Shown piece after piece: positions 10,464 through 19,153 of a stretch of DNA of 64,000 nucleotides (positions within the stretch are counted from its first letter, which is position 1; the number at the start of each line of letters is the position of its first letter). A program made the translations under genes and the position numbers. This DNA is from Stutzerimonas stutzeri (lineage in GTDB: Bacteria; Pseudomonadota; Gammaproteobacteria; Pseudomonadales; Pseudomonadaceae): positions 1,674,001 through 1,738,000 of the forward strand of contig NZ_CP139348.1 of assembly GCF_038561965.1 (NCBI RefSeq), written 5' to 3'. Under the pieces are notes generated by a model. It was not told the DNA's origin. It was given only the letters and a program-made list of their open reading frames with translations, and did no database searches.

Positions 10464-11798
10464 TCACTCGCCGAACGGGTACGTGTCCGGAACGATCTCC
10501 GCATCGATCTGTTGCGGGCCGATCGGCGTGACGGCGCGGGTTTGCTCCAGCCATATCAGCGCATCGAACTGCTCGGCCAGGATCGCGCGGAAGTAGTGCG
10601 ATTGCCGCTCAGTCAGGGGCCGGTAGATCACTCCGATGGCGCGCTCCAGCCTCGGCTGGGCGAGCGCCTTGCGCAGCTCATGCTGATCGTTGCGCCAGTC
10701 GGTCAGTGAAATCGGCACGCCGGCCCTCAGGAATAGCTGCTCCCAGCTGTCTGCTCTGGAAGGGATGACCTGCTTGACCTGCATCGGCTCGTCCCAATTG
10801 TCGGCAGCTGCCACTTCGCCGCGGTCGGTCGCCATTCCGATCAGCACCGCATCGCTGCCGAAGGCGGTACGACAGAGTTCGCCGATATTGAATTCTCCTC
10901 CCCAGCCCATTGAGGTCGCCGCGGCATTGCCGATGTGGGAGTTGTGCGCCCAGACCACGGCCTTGGCGTCCGGCCCGCGATGTTCGAGCAGCGCCTTCAG
11001 GGTGTCGAACATATGGCGGTCACGCAGGTTCCAGGATTCGCTCGAACCACGGTACATGGCGCGGTAGTAATGCTCCGCGGCAAGTACCACACGGGCGTTG
11101 CGTTCGGCGTTGAAGAAGCGTTCGCCGTCCTGGCCGATGAGCTCGAGACGCTGTGCGAGCAGGGCTTGCAGCTGTTCGAGCACTGCCTCCTCGCAGGAGG
11201 GCTGGCCGAGCATGACGTTGTGGCCATAGACGGCCGGATCTTCCTGCCACGGGCTGAGGCAACCGTATCGCCGCCGCGCCGCAGCCGCCGCCTCTGGGTC
11301 AGTGCGATCGAGATAGCGCAAGACCTCTTGAATCGAACTGCCCAGGCTGTAGACGTCCAGGCCGCGAAATTCGACGCGTTGTTCGGCTGTCAGGGTTTCG
11401 TTGTGCGCGCGCAGCCAGCAAACGAATTGTTGGACCTCTCGGTTTCGCCACATCCAGCTCGGGAAACGCTTGAACGCGTCCTCCACCCAGGCAACGGGCA
11501 TGCGTTGTCGACTGTAACAATCGATTTGCGCGGCGTCCGGCCAGTCGGCCTCGACCGCGACGATGGTAAAGCCGTGCTTTTCGATCAGGCGCCGGGTGAT
11601 CGCGGCGCGGGCCTGGTAGAACTCGGATGAGCCATGGCTGGCTTCGCCAATCAGCACCACACGGGCATCGGCATAGCGCTCGAAGGCATCGGCAAAGTGC
11701 GGGTCGTCCACCGCCGGCAGGTGCTCGGCATGCTGGCGCAGCAAGGCTACCAGCTGCTCTTCGGGCGGGCCGGATGGATGGGTACGCGAAGCGTTCAT
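10464..11798 (-). CDS. Erythromycin esterase family protein
   Basis: Cytoplasmic hydrolase-like protein of 444 residues, the full family length. The family motifs are visible: GEASHGSSEFYQAR near residue 52, then VAVEADWPDA, FRGLDVYSLG, and VWAHNSHIGNA near residue 285, which supply the Glu and His residues of the active centre. True macrolide esterases (EreA/EreB) belong to this family, but chromosomal members like this one often have other or unknown substrates, and resistance cannot be inferred. The ATG is preceded by GAGGAG. It is flanked by small unknown genes and stands alone. A dyad 30 bases upstream could be regulatory. Confidence 0.85.
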   Translation of the reverse strand: MNASRTHPSGPPEEQLVALLRQHAEHLPAVDDPHFADAFERYADARVVLIGEASHGSSEFYQARAAITRRLIEKHGFTIVAVEADWPDAAQIDCYSRQRMPVAWVEDAFKRFPSWMWRNREVQQFVCWLRAHNETLTAEQRVEFRGLDVYSLGSSIQEVLRYLDRTDPEAAAAARRRYGCLSPWQEDPAVYGHNVMLGQPSCEEAVLEQLQALLAQRLELIGQDGERFFNAERNARVVLAAEHYYRAMYRGSSESWNLRDRHMFDTLKALLEHRGPDAKAVVWAHNSHIGNAAATSMGWGGEFNIGELCRTAFGSDAVLIGMATDRGEVAAADNWDEPMQVKQVIPSRADSWEQLFLRAGVPISLTDWRNDQHELRKALAQPRLERAIGVIYRPLTERQSHYFRAILAEQFDALIWLEQTRAVTPIGPQQIDAEIVPDTYPFGE

Positions 11799-11827
11799 GA
11801 CTCGAACTCCTCATGCAGAACACCTAA

Positions 11828-11845
11828 CGGATGACTGAACATCCG
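11828..11845. promoter_or_regulatory. Inverted repeat upstream of the esterase-like gene
   Basis: CGGATG, six bases, CATCCG lies about 30 bases before the start codon of the minus-strand erythromycin-esterase-like gene. It is a possible operator or leader hairpin; nothing else in this 194-base spacer supports a specific role. Confidence 0.3.
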
Positions 11846-11944
11846 GTTGGTTGTTCCTCGTACTGCGACCAAAGCTGCTAACTTTGAAGGTGAGGGACCG
11901 AACTGCCGGCGCCGGATGGGTCTAAAAACTTACAAAAACCAAGA

Positions 11945-11962
11945 TGCGCGTTATTACGCGCA
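11945..11962. promoter_or_regulatory. Perfect 7-bp hairpin before a small acidic protein gene
   Basis: TGCGCGT-TATT-ACGCGCA is a perfect seven-base stem with a four-base loop, 30 bases upstream of the ATG at 11993. Without a T-run it is more likely an operator or leader element than a terminator. Confidence 0.35.
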
Positions 11963-11992
11963 CACGGGTTTATTTAAGGCGAGGGGCATTCC

Positions 11993-12226
11993 ATGACGAC
12001 CTGGATCATTGCGTATAACAAAGACGGCAACACTTCGACGCTGAAGATCGACTCCGAGCATCAGCCTGATATCGACGAGGCCGTTGATCTCGTCACGCGC
12101 AAGGCAGAGGAGCTGTATCCGGATCAGGAGTTCGAGCATGAGCACGACCCTGATCTGGAGGACACCCCAGCCACACGCCTGGCCGAGCGTTACGGCATCA
12201 CCATTACGGGCATATCCCAGGCCTGA
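11993..12226 (+). CDS. Small acidic protein of unknown function
   Basis: A 77-residue soluble protein, rich in Glu and Asp (EEL, EFEHEHDPDLED). It starts MTTWIIAYNKDGNTSTLKID, which suggests a short beta hairpin followed by a helix (DEAVDLVTRKAEELYP). GAGGGG precedes the ATG at a good distance. The 3' end overlaps the 3' end of the convergent pdeM gene by 23 bases. I do not recognise a named family. The strong ribosome site, the upstream hairpin and the coherent composition argue that it is real. Confidence 0.65.
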   Translation: MTTWIIAYNKDGNTSTLKIDSEHQPDIDEAVDLVTRKAEELYPDQEFEHEHDPDLEDTPATRLAERYGITITGISQA

Positions 12227-12893
12227 CGGGTACTGGCCGCGCCAGCGGCCAGACTTCTCCATCCCCAACCACATAGATCTGCCAGCGATCTTCCGCTGTC
12301 ACCGTCATCGTGCCGGTGAAGTCGCCGAAGGCCGGCAGCAGGCTGAGCCGCTCGCCGATGCAGAAACACGGCAGGCGCAAGCTTTGCCGGCCTTTTCCTG
12401 AGAGGCGAAACGCTGGGTGAAGATGGCCGGCCAGGACGTGATGCGTGGGGTGCGGGTCGGGTTCATGCTGCAATGCAAACGGGCCGAGCAGCAGAGGCTC
12501 GGGAACTACACGCATTCCCAGGCTTGTCGGCGGGTCCCCGGCACGCCGGTCGTGGTTGCCGCGGATCAGCGTTATCGCTAGGCCTGAGTGCTTGGCTCGC
12601 CATTCATGCAATTGCGCGAGAACCGCCGGCGTCTGCGATTCCGGCGCGTGAAGAAAATCGCCTAGGAAGATCAGCTGCTCGCAGCGAAAGCGAGCGAGCA
12701 GGGCGTCGAGCCGTTGCAGGTTCGCCTGGGTCGTGCCGTGCGGTACCGGTTGCCCGAGTCGCCGGTAGGCGGCCGCCTTGCCAAAGTGAATGTCGGCGAT
12801 CAGCAGTGCTTGGTGTTCCGGCCAGTAAATCGCCTTTTCTGCGAGCAACCAGAGCTCGGTCTGTTCAAGTTGGATCGACAGGTAAGAATTCAT
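12204..12893 (-). CDS. pdeM: Ligase-associated DNA damage response endonuclease PdeM
   Basis: Metallophosphoesterase of 229 residues, the downstream member of the four-gene ligase-associated repair set. The metal-binding motifs appear in order: LIADIHFGKAAAYRR (DxH), IFLGDFLHA (GD), LIRGNHDRRAG (GNHD), and AGHLHPAF (GHxH). These are the complete calcineurin-like phosphodiesterase ligands. In characterised systems the partners are an exonuclease, an ATP-dependent ligase and a DEXH helicase, all present upstream here on the same strand. About 300 bases separate it from the helicase stop, so it may be transcribed separately. The protein ends overlapping the small convergent gene. Confidence 0.92.
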   Translation of the reverse strand: MNSYLSIQLEQTELWLLAEKAIYWPEHQALLIADIHFGKAAAYRRLGQPVPHGTTQANLQRLDALLARFRCEQLIFLGDFLHAPESQTPAVLAQLHEWRAKHSGLAITLIRGNHDRRAGDPPTSLGMRVVPEPLLLGPFALQHEPDPHPTHHVLAGHLHPAFRLSGKGRQSLRLPCFCIGERLSLLPAFGDFTGTMTVTAEDRWQIYVVGDGEVWPLARPVPVRPGICP

Positions 12894-13190
12894 TGCCGCA
12901 GTTTATCTCAGGCTCGGCATGCGCCGACCGATGGATCACAGCGCCAGGCTAGGGCCGTGGGATCGGAGGTCTGGGGGTCGCGGTTATCAGTGAGCGGGTG
13001 CCTACGAAATGATCGTAATCGATGTTGCGCAGGGTCCTGGCCGTTGATAGTTGCTTGCTCCGAAGAGCGTTTCAAGGCTCGGAGAATTCCAAGTTCGCCT
13101 CTCTACAGGTCGCGCCTGCGGAAGCGTTCTTGCTGTTTGCATAGGGCGAAACTCTCGGTAGACCCGCTTGGATCAACGTAAGCGTGCTTT
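12894..13190. other. 297-base spacer without a recognisable gene
   Basis: This stretch lies between pdeM and the helicase gene of the same strand. Frames crossing it are short or are extensions of shadows of pdeM. I see no REP copy, strong promoter or terminator. Confidence 0.5.
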
Positions 13191-15815
13191 CTAAGTGGAC
13201 GGCTTTGGCTTTGGCTTCTTCAAGCGTGGCGTACCGTCCTTGGTCTTGCGCGGTTTGCGCGTGGGGCTGGTCTCCCGTTCCACCACGATGTCGGCGCCAG
13301 CCCCTGGCTGGTAACCACCGGGACCTGCCGCCTTGTCCAGTTCGGCGACCATGCGGCGGATGCGGTCGGCGAGCTTTTCCGAACTCATGCTTTCGCGGAA
13401 GCGCTCGACCATCAGCGGGAATGCCAGCGGTGTGGTGCGTTTGACCGGATGAATGTCCAGCTGACGCTGCTGGAGCCGGCTCATGGTCTGCTCCAGCCGC
13501 TCGACCTCCAGTTCCTGTCGCAGCACTTCTTCTTCGGCCTGGGTCAGCAGCAGATTGGCCGGGTCGTATTGCCGGAACACATCGAAGAACAGCCCGCTGG
13601 AGGCCTGCAGCTGTCGGGCGCTTTTCTGCGCGCCGGGGTAGCCCGAAAACACCAGCCCCGCGATGCGCGCGATTTCCCGAAAGCGCCGGCGCGCCAGTTC
13701 GCCTGCGTTGAGGCTGGCGAGCACGTCATACAGCAGACTGTCCTGGCTGAACAGTTCGGGTGTCAGCCATTGCAGCCAGTCCACTTCGGTTGCCGAGAGC
13801 AGTTCGAAACCGTAGTCGTTGACTGCGATGGAAAAGGTCAGCGGCTGGCGCTGGCCCATGCGCCAGGCCAGCAGGCTGGCGAGCCCCAGATGTACGTGGC
13901 GGCCGGCGAAGGGGTAGAGGAACAGGTGCCAACCTTCGCGCGACTTCATCACCTCGGCCAGCAACGTATTTTCGGTGGGCAGCGCCGACCAGTCCATTTG
14001 CACGCGGAGCAGGGGTTCGACCAGGCGCATCTCGGGACTGTCGAACTGGCCGCGTGAGGCGGCGCCGAGCTGCTCGACCACGGCATCGGCCAGTTCGCTC
14101 GATAGCGGCATCCGCCCGCCATTCCAGCGTGGCACGGCGGCTTTCTTGCCCGTGGCGCGGCTGACGTAGGCGGTCATGTTTTCCACTCGCACCAGCTCCA
14201 GCAGGCGTCCACCGAAGAGGAAGTTGTCACCGGGCCGCAGGCGCGCAATGAACCCTTCCTCGATGCTGCCCAGCGAGCGGCCGCTGCCGCCCTTGGCCCA
14301 GAACTTCACCGTCAGGCTGGCATCGCTGACGATGGTGCCGATGCCCATGCGATGACGCAGCGCCACGCGGCGGCTCGGCACCTTCCACAGGCCCGTTTCA
14401 TCCGGCTCGACGCGCTGGTAATCCGGGTAGGCGGTCAACGAATGGCCGCCATGCCGCACGAAAGCCAGTGCCCATTGCCAGTGGTCATCGGTGAGCTCGC
14501 GGTAGGACCAGGCCTGGCGCACCTCGGCGAACAACTGCTCGGGGCGAAAACCGCCGCCCAGCGCCATGCTCACCAGGTGCTGTACCAGCACGTCCAGCGG
14601 TCGATGGGGCGCGCTGCGGGCCTCGATTCGGCGTTCGGCGATTGCGACCTGTGCGGCGACGGCTTCCACCACCTCCACGCTGTGAGTGGGCACCAGCGTG
14701 ACCCGGGAGGTTCGTCCCGGCGCGTGGCCGGAGCGACCTGCTCGTTGCATCAGCCGCGCCACGCCCTTGGGCGAACCGATTTGCAGCACCCGTTCGACCG
14801 GCAGGAAATCGACTCCGAGATCCAGGCTCGAGGTGCAGACCACCGCCTTGAGGGCGCCTTGCTTGAGGCCCAGCTCTACCCAGTCACGCACCTCGCGCGC
14901 CAGCGAGCCGTGGTGCAGCGCGATCAGCCCGGCCCAGTCCGGCCGCGCGCCGAGGATTGCCTGGTACCAGATCTCGGACTGTGAGCGGGTGTTGGTGAAG
15001 ACCAGGGTGGTGGCGACCGAGTCGATCTCCTCGACCACCTGCGGCAGCATGCGCAGCCCGAGATGACCGGCCCAGGGGAAGCGTTCGATGCTCGGCGGCA
15101 GCAACGTATCGACGCGCAGGTCCTTGTCGACCTTGCCCTGCACCAGCTTGCCGCTGCCGGGATGCAGCAGCACCTCGAGGGCGTGAGACTGGTTGCCCAA
15201 TGTCGCCGACAACCCCCATACGATCAGCTCCGGCACCCACTGGCGCAGCCGCGCCAGGGCCAGCTGCAGTTGCACGCCGCGCTTGTTGCCCAGCAGCTCG
15301 TGCCATTCATCGACCACCAGCATGCGTAGCCCAGCGAAGGCCTGGCGCGCATCGGCGCGAGTCAGGAGCAGGGTCAGGCTTTCCGGTGTGGTCACCAGCG
15401 TGCTCGGCAGCCTTCGTCCCTGGCGGGCGCGTTCGGCACTGCTGGTGTCGCCGGTGCGCAGGCCGATGCTCCAGTTGATGCCCAGATCGTCCAGCGGTGC
15501 CTGCAGGGCGCGCGCGGTATCGGCCGCCAGCGCGCGCATCGGGGTGATCCAGAGGACGGTGAGCGGAGCGGGTTTGTCTGACGATGGTTTGGCGCTCTTC
15601 TGCGGGCCTTTCGCCGGCAAGCCCGCTCCTACAGAAGCGAAATGATTGAGCGCGCCCAGCCAGACAGCGTAGGTTTTGCCCGACCCAGTCGTGGCGTGCA
15701 AGAGGCCAGATTCGCCGTTCTCTACGGCCTGCCAAACATCCTGCTGAAAGGGGAAAGGTTGCCAGCCTTTTTTAGCGAACCAGCCGACACCATGAGACAT
15801 GTGTTTTTTAGCCAT
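13191..15815 (-). CDS. Ligase-associated DNA damage response DEXH-box helicase (Lhr-like)
   Basis: ATP-dependent 3'-5' helicase of the Lhr family, 874 residues from the ATG at 15815 (MAKKHMSHGVGWFAKKGW). A frame open 44 codons further upstream runs into REP sequence and is rejected. Motif I is TTGSGKTYAVW, motif II is VDEWHELLG, and motif VI is QRAGRSGHAPG. Then come the winged helix and the Lhr-core C-terminal domain, and the protein ends in a basic tail (TRKPRKTKDG, KKPKPKPS). Between motif I and ITPMRALAADT is an insert beginning ASVGAGLPAKGPQKSAK, which is the translation of a REP element and is not family sequence. It works with the adjacent ligase, exonuclease and PdeM. Confidence 0.92.
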   Translation of the reverse strand: MAKKHMSHGVGWFAKKGWQPFPFQQDVWQAVENGESGLLHATTGSGKTYAVWLGALNHFASVGAGLPAKGPQKSAKPSSDKPAPLTVLWITPMRALAADTARALQAPLDDLGINWSIGLRTGDTSSAERARQGRRLPSTLVTTPESLTLLLTRADARQAFAGLRMLVVDEWHELLGNKRGVQLQLALARLRQWVPELIVWGLSATLGNQSHALEVLLHPGSGKLVQGKVDKDLRVDTLLPPSIERFPWAGHLGLRMLPQVVEEIDSVATTLVFTNTRSQSEIWYQAILGARPDWAGLIALHHGSLAREVRDWVELGLKQGALKAVVCTSSLDLGVDFLPVERVLQIGSPKGVARLMQRAGRSGHAPGRTSRVTLVPTHSVEVVEAVAAQVAIAERRIEARSAPHRPLDVLVQHLVSMALGGGFRPEQLFAEVRQAWSYRELTDDHWQWALAFVRHGGHSLTAYPDYQRVEPDETGLWKVPSRRVALRHRMGIGTIVSDASLTVKFWAKGGSGRSLGSIEEGFIARLRPGDNFLFGGRLLELVRVENMTAYVSRATGKKAAVPRWNGGRMPLSSELADAVVEQLGAASRGQFDSPEMRLVEPLLRVQMDWSALPTENTLLAEVMKSREGWHLFLYPFAGRHVHLGLASLLAWRMGQRQPLTFSIAVNDYGFELLSATEVDWLQWLTPELFSQDSLLYDVLASLNAGELARRRFREIARIAGLVFSGYPGAQKSARQLQASSGLFFDVFRQYDPANLLLTQAEEEVLRQELEVERLEQTMSRLQQRQLDIHPVKRTTPLAFPLMVERFRESMSSEKLADRIRRMVAELDKAAGPGGYQPGAGADIVVERETSPTRKPRKTKDGTPRLKKPKPKPST
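15602..15633. repeat. REP element inside the helicase coding sequence
   Basis: GCGGGCC TTTCGCCGGCAA GCCCGCTCCTAC has the Pseudomonas REP form (conserved GTAGGAGCGGGCTTGCC in reverse). It lies in frame within the helicase gene, where it is read as VGAGLPAKGP. Confidence 0.8.
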
Positions 15816-15908
15816 AAGTCGCGCCATGGCGGGATCTATGACAGTAGGGCGCGCAGCTGCAATGTCGGGTTTCAGCAGAAACAGCAAATAGGAGTGTGGA
15901 AGAGCTTT

Positions 15909-15981
15909 TGTAGGAGAAAGATTGCTCGCGAACCGAGAACACCGCATGGCTGCGGTTCGCCAGCAAGCTGGCTCCTACGAA
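15909..15981. repeat. Inverted REP pair (BIME-like) upstream of the helicase
   Basis: TGTAGGAGAAAGATTGCTCG at 15909 and its inverted counterpart TTCGCCAGCAAGCTGGCTCC near 15956 flank a short inner stem (CGCATGGCTGCG). The pair can form a long hairpin in the 350-base spacer between the ligase and helicase genes. Confidence 0.75.
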
Positions 15982-16062
15982 ACGGCAGCGATTCACCGGC
16001 AGGCGCAACGATTTCAGTATGGGAAGTTCATTCGAGAGACGTACTGTCATAAACGCGCTTTT

Positions 16063-16092
16063 CCTGTAGCAGCGAGCTTGCTCGCGAGCCAG
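16063..16092. repeat. Single REP-like element in the ligase-helicase spacer
   Basis: CCTGTAGCAGCGAGCTTGCT followed by CGCGAGCC is a third REP copy in the same spacer. The spacer (15816-16165) contains no gene that I can support; it holds these repeats and little else. Confidence 0.65.
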
Positions 16093-16165
16093 GGGTTCCA
16101 CGGTGATGCGTATCGCCAACAAACGAGCTTTACGGATAAGAGCCGGGCTTCTTTGGCTGAGGGCA

Positions 16166-17872
16166 TCATCCCAGCAATTCCTTCAACGTCTCCAGGCTAT
16201 CGGCCTCGTCCACAGGCTTGTCGAGGCGCCAGCGCAGCATGCGCGGAAAGCGTACGGCAATGCCGCTTTTGTGGCGGCTGCTAGCGGCGATGCCCTCGAA
16301 GCCGAGCTCGAACACCAATGTCGGGGTGACGCTGCGCACGGGCCCGAACTTCTCCACGGTGGTCTTGCGCACGATGGCGTCGACCTTGCGCATCTCCTCA
16401 TCGGTCAGTCCGGAGTAGGCCTTGGCGAAGGGCACCAGCTTGCGCTCTGGGTTGCCCGGCTCGCCATCCCAGACCGCAAAGGTGTAGTCGGTGTAGAGGC
16501 TGGCGCGACGCCCATGGCCGCGCTGGGCATAGATCAGCACAGCATCGATGGAATACGGCTCGATCTTCCATTTCCACCAGACGCCGACGTCCTTGGTCCG
16601 GCCGACACCGTACTGGGCCGCCCGGGCCTTGATCATCATCCCTTCAACGCCACGCGCACGGGACGCCTCGCGCTGCCGGGCCAGATCGTGCCAGTCGTTT
16701 CCGCTTATCAGCGGTGAAAGCATAAGCCTCGGGTCCGCGCACCGGGCAACCACAGCTTCAAGCTGTTTCCGCCGCTCGCGGTGCTGGCGTTGTCGCCAGT
16801 CGTCGCCTTGCCATTCCAACAGGTCGTAGGCGAGCACTGCGACGGGCGCATCGGCTAGCACTTTCGCCGTCAGGTTCTTGCGCCCGATACGCTGCTGCAA
16901 CAGAGAGAAGGGCTGCACGCCGAAGCCATCGGCGCTGGGCTCGCCGGTGCTGGCGCCGTCGAACAGCTCGCCGGCTGGGGTCTCCGGGGCGTGCTTCCAG
17001 ACCAGAATCTCACCGTCGATCACCGTGCCGTCCGGCAAACCGACGGCCAGCTCGCAGAGCTCGGGAAATCGCTCGCTGACCAGCTCTTCGCCACGGGACC
17101 AGACCCAGACCTGCCCATCGCGCTTGACCAGTTGCGCGCGGATGCCATCCCACTTCCATTCGATGAACCAGTTATCCGGCGCGCCGAGCAGCGTGTCGAA
17201 ATCATCCACCGGCGCCTGCAGAGAATGGGCTAGAAAAAAGGGGTAGGGCTGGCCTCCACGCTGCGCGTGTTCATGCTCGGACTCGTCGGCGATCAGGGCC
17301 AGGTAGCGCTCGGCGCTGGGACGGTGGGACAGGTCGGTGTAGCCGACCAGGCGCTGCGCGATCCGTTTGGGATCGAGATCGACCAGCGAGGCCAGCGCTC
17401 GGGTGACGAGCAGCTTCGAGACGCCCACGCGAAAGGCACCAGTGATCAACTTGATGCAGACCATCAGGCTGAGCCGGTCAAGCTGTGCCCATAGTGCTGG
17501 CAGACGTTCGGCCAGTTCTCCAGGCGGCAGGCCGCGCAGTGGCAGCAGCTTGTCCTGCATCCATACGGCGAGGCCTTCGTTGGAACTGTGCGTGGCTTCG
17601 GGCATCAGCAGCGAGATGGTTTCGGCCATGTCACCCACCGCCTGGTAGCTTTCCTCGAACAGCCATTCCGGCAGCCCGGAGGCTTGCATGGCGGTTTCGC
17701 GCAGCACTCGGGTCGGGACCAGTTGGCGCGGCCGGCCACCGGAGAGGAAGTACACGGCCCAGGCGGCGTCAGCAGGATCGGCTTCACGGAAATAGTCACG
17801 CATCGCGGCGAGCTTGGCGTTGCTCGACGTGGTGGCGTCGAGGCGGCTGTAGAGGGTGGCGAAAGCTCTCAT
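16166..17872 (-). CDS. ATP-dependent DNA ligase (ligase-associated repair set)
   Basis: DNA strand-joining enzyme of 568 residues, separate from the essential NAD+-dependent LigA. An N-terminal DNA-binding domain is followed by the adenylation domain with the lysine motif EWKWDGIRAQLV. Further nucleotidyl-transferase motifs are IDGEILVW, EGMMIKA and WWKWKIEP, and an OB-fold domain ends with AVRFPRMLRWRLDKP. The start MRAFATLYSRLD at 17872 fits the family. The upstream extension of 13 codons covers REP-like sequence and is rejected. It is the second gene of the exonuclease-ligase-helicase-PdeM set, which in other bacteria is grouped as ligase-associated DNA damage response. Confidence 0.94.
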   Translation of the reverse strand: MRAFATLYSRLDATTSSNAKLAAMRDYFREADPADAAWAVYFLSGGRPRQLVPTRVLRETAMQASGLPEWLFEESYQAVGDMAETISLLMPEATHSSNEGLAVWMQDKLLPLRGLPPGELAERLPALWAQLDRLSLMVCIKLITGAFRVGVSKLLVTRALASLVDLDPKRIAQRLVGYTDLSHRPSAERYLALIADESEHEHAQRGGQPYPFFLAHSLQAPVDDFDTLLGAPDNWFIEWKWDGIRAQLVKRDGQVWVWSRGEELVSERFPELCELAVGLPDGTVIDGEILVWKHAPETPAGELFDGASTGEPSADGFGVQPFSLLQQRIGRKNLTAKVLADAPVAVLAYDLLEWQGDDWRQRQHRERRKQLEAVVARCADPRLMLSPLISGNDWHDLARQREASRARGVEGMMIKARAAQYGVGRTKDVGVWWKWKIEPYSIDAVLIYAQRGHGRRASLYTDYTFAVWDGEPGNPERKLVPFAKAYSGLTDEEMRKVDAIVRKTTVEKFGPVRSVTPTLVFELGFEGIAASSRHKSGIAVRFPRMLRWRLDKPVDEADSLETLKELLG

Positions 17873-17903
17873 TGGGGATCGCCAGCAAGACCGCGGGCAG
17901 GCA

Positions 17904-17932
17904 ATTCGCAAGCAAGCTCGCCCCTACGGGGG
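17904..17932. repeat. REP element between exonuclease and ligase genes
   Basis: ATTCGCAAGCAAGCTCGCCC followed by CTACGGGGG matches the REP consensus in reverse. It fills most of the 97-base spacer between the exonuclease stop and the ligase start. Confidence 0.7.
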
Positions 17933-17969
17933 CGTCGCCGTACTTCAGCGTGGGTGTGCTTGCGGCGGC

Positions 17970-18986
17970 TCATTCGGCCTCCAGGGTCGCGGCGTCGTCC
18001 TCTTCGCCGTACTCGGTCTCGAATGCCTGCGCATCAAGCCCGCGCATCTCGCGCAGATAGCGGACCAGGATCGGCACGGAGCCATGCGTCACCATTACCC
18101 GCTCAGCACCGGTCTGTTCGATGGCCCAGAGCAGACCCGACCAGTCGGCATGGTCGGAGAGCACGAAGCCGCGGTCGACACCACGCCGACGGCGGGTCCC
18201 GCGCAGCATCATCCAGCCGCTGGCGAAGGCGTCGGCATAATCGCCGAAACGGCGCATCCAGGTGCTGCCGCCGGCAGAAGGCGGAGCCAGGATGATGGCC
18301 TGCTTCAAACGCGGGTCGCCATTTTTCAGATCGCCGGCGTAGACGGTGGGAGGCAGATAAACACCGCCTTCCCGGTAAACCTTGTTCAGCGGCTCCACCG
18401 CTCCATGGACGACGATGGTGCCGATACTTTCGTCCAGCCCGTGCAGGATGCGCTGCGCCTTGCCGAAGGCGTAGCAGAACAGCACGCTGGCGCGCCCGGC
18501 TGCGGCATTGGCGCGCCACCAGTCGTTGATGTCGCGAAAGACAACGCCCTGCGAGGGCCACTTGTAGATAGGTAGGCCGAAGGTCGATTCGGTAATGAAC
18601 GTGTGGCAGCGCACTGGCTCGAAGGGTGCGCAGGTGCCGTCCGGCTCGACCTTGTAGTCGCCCGAGGCCACCCAGACTTCGCCTTTGTATTCCAACCTCA
18701 CCTGGGCCGAGCCGAGTACATGGCCGGCAGGATGAAAGCTGAGTTTGACGCCGTGATGCTCAATGGACTCGCCGTAGCGCAGCGTCTGCAATGGCATGTC
18801 GGCGGCAATCCGCGAGCGCAGGATGCCTTCGCTGTCACTGGATGCCAGGTAATGACCCATGCCCCAGCGCGCGTGGTCGCCATGGGCGTGGGTGATGACG
18901 GCGCGTTCGACCGACCGCCAGGGATCAATGTAGAAATCACCGGGCGGGCAATAGAGGCCTTCGGGGCGGGCAACGACGAGGTCCAT
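17970..18986 (-). CDS. Ligase-associated DNA damage response exonuclease (MBL/beta-CASP fold)
   Basis: Metallo-beta-lactamase-fold nuclease of 338 residues related to mRNA 3'-end processing and Artemis/SNM1-type nucleases. The metal site is ITHAHGDHARWG near residue 31. Further motifs are AGHVLGSAQV, ASGDYK, ESTFGLP and the C-terminal SDHADW. In this family it acts as the end-processing exonuclease partner of the neighbouring ATP-dependent ligase. It is first of the four-gene set in transcription order. The Shine-Dalgarno sequence is weak. An unrelated-looking gene for a proline/alanine-rich protein lies 167 bases upstream on the same strand. Confidence 0.92.
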   Translation of the reverse strand: MDLVVARPEGLYCPPGDFYIDPWRSVERAVITHAHGDHARWGMGHYLASSDSEGILRSRIAADMPLQTLRYGESIEHHGVKLSFHPAGHVLGSAQVRLEYKGEVWVASGDYKVEPDGTCAPFEPVRCHTFITESTFGLPIYKWPSQGVVFRDINDWWRANAAAGRASVLFCYAFGKAQRILHGLDESIGTIVVHGAVEPLNKVYREGGVYLPPTVYAGDLKNGDPRLKQAIILAPPSAGGSTWMRRFGDYADAFASGWMMLRGTRRRRGVDRGFVLSDHADWSGLLWAIEQTGAERVMVTHGSVPILVRYLREMRGLDAQAFETEYGEEDDAATLEAE

Positions 18987-19153
18987 TGAACACGACAGCT
19001 TGAGGGGCTTGCAGAGTTGGAGCCCAGTGTGGCGCTGCGAGTTCGCTTTCCGCGGTGGCGGGGATTCTATTCAAGAAGGATGGGAGGGGCGCGAGACGCC
19101 GGTGGGCCGGGCGGGGTTCCGCTTTAGCCCAGCGTGTTTTCGAGATCGGCCAA

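Noticed and set aside
15816..15947. Upstream extension of the helicase by 44 codons
   Set aside because: The added part is translated from REP sequence and spacer, and the conserved N-terminus begins at MAKKHMSHGVGWF.
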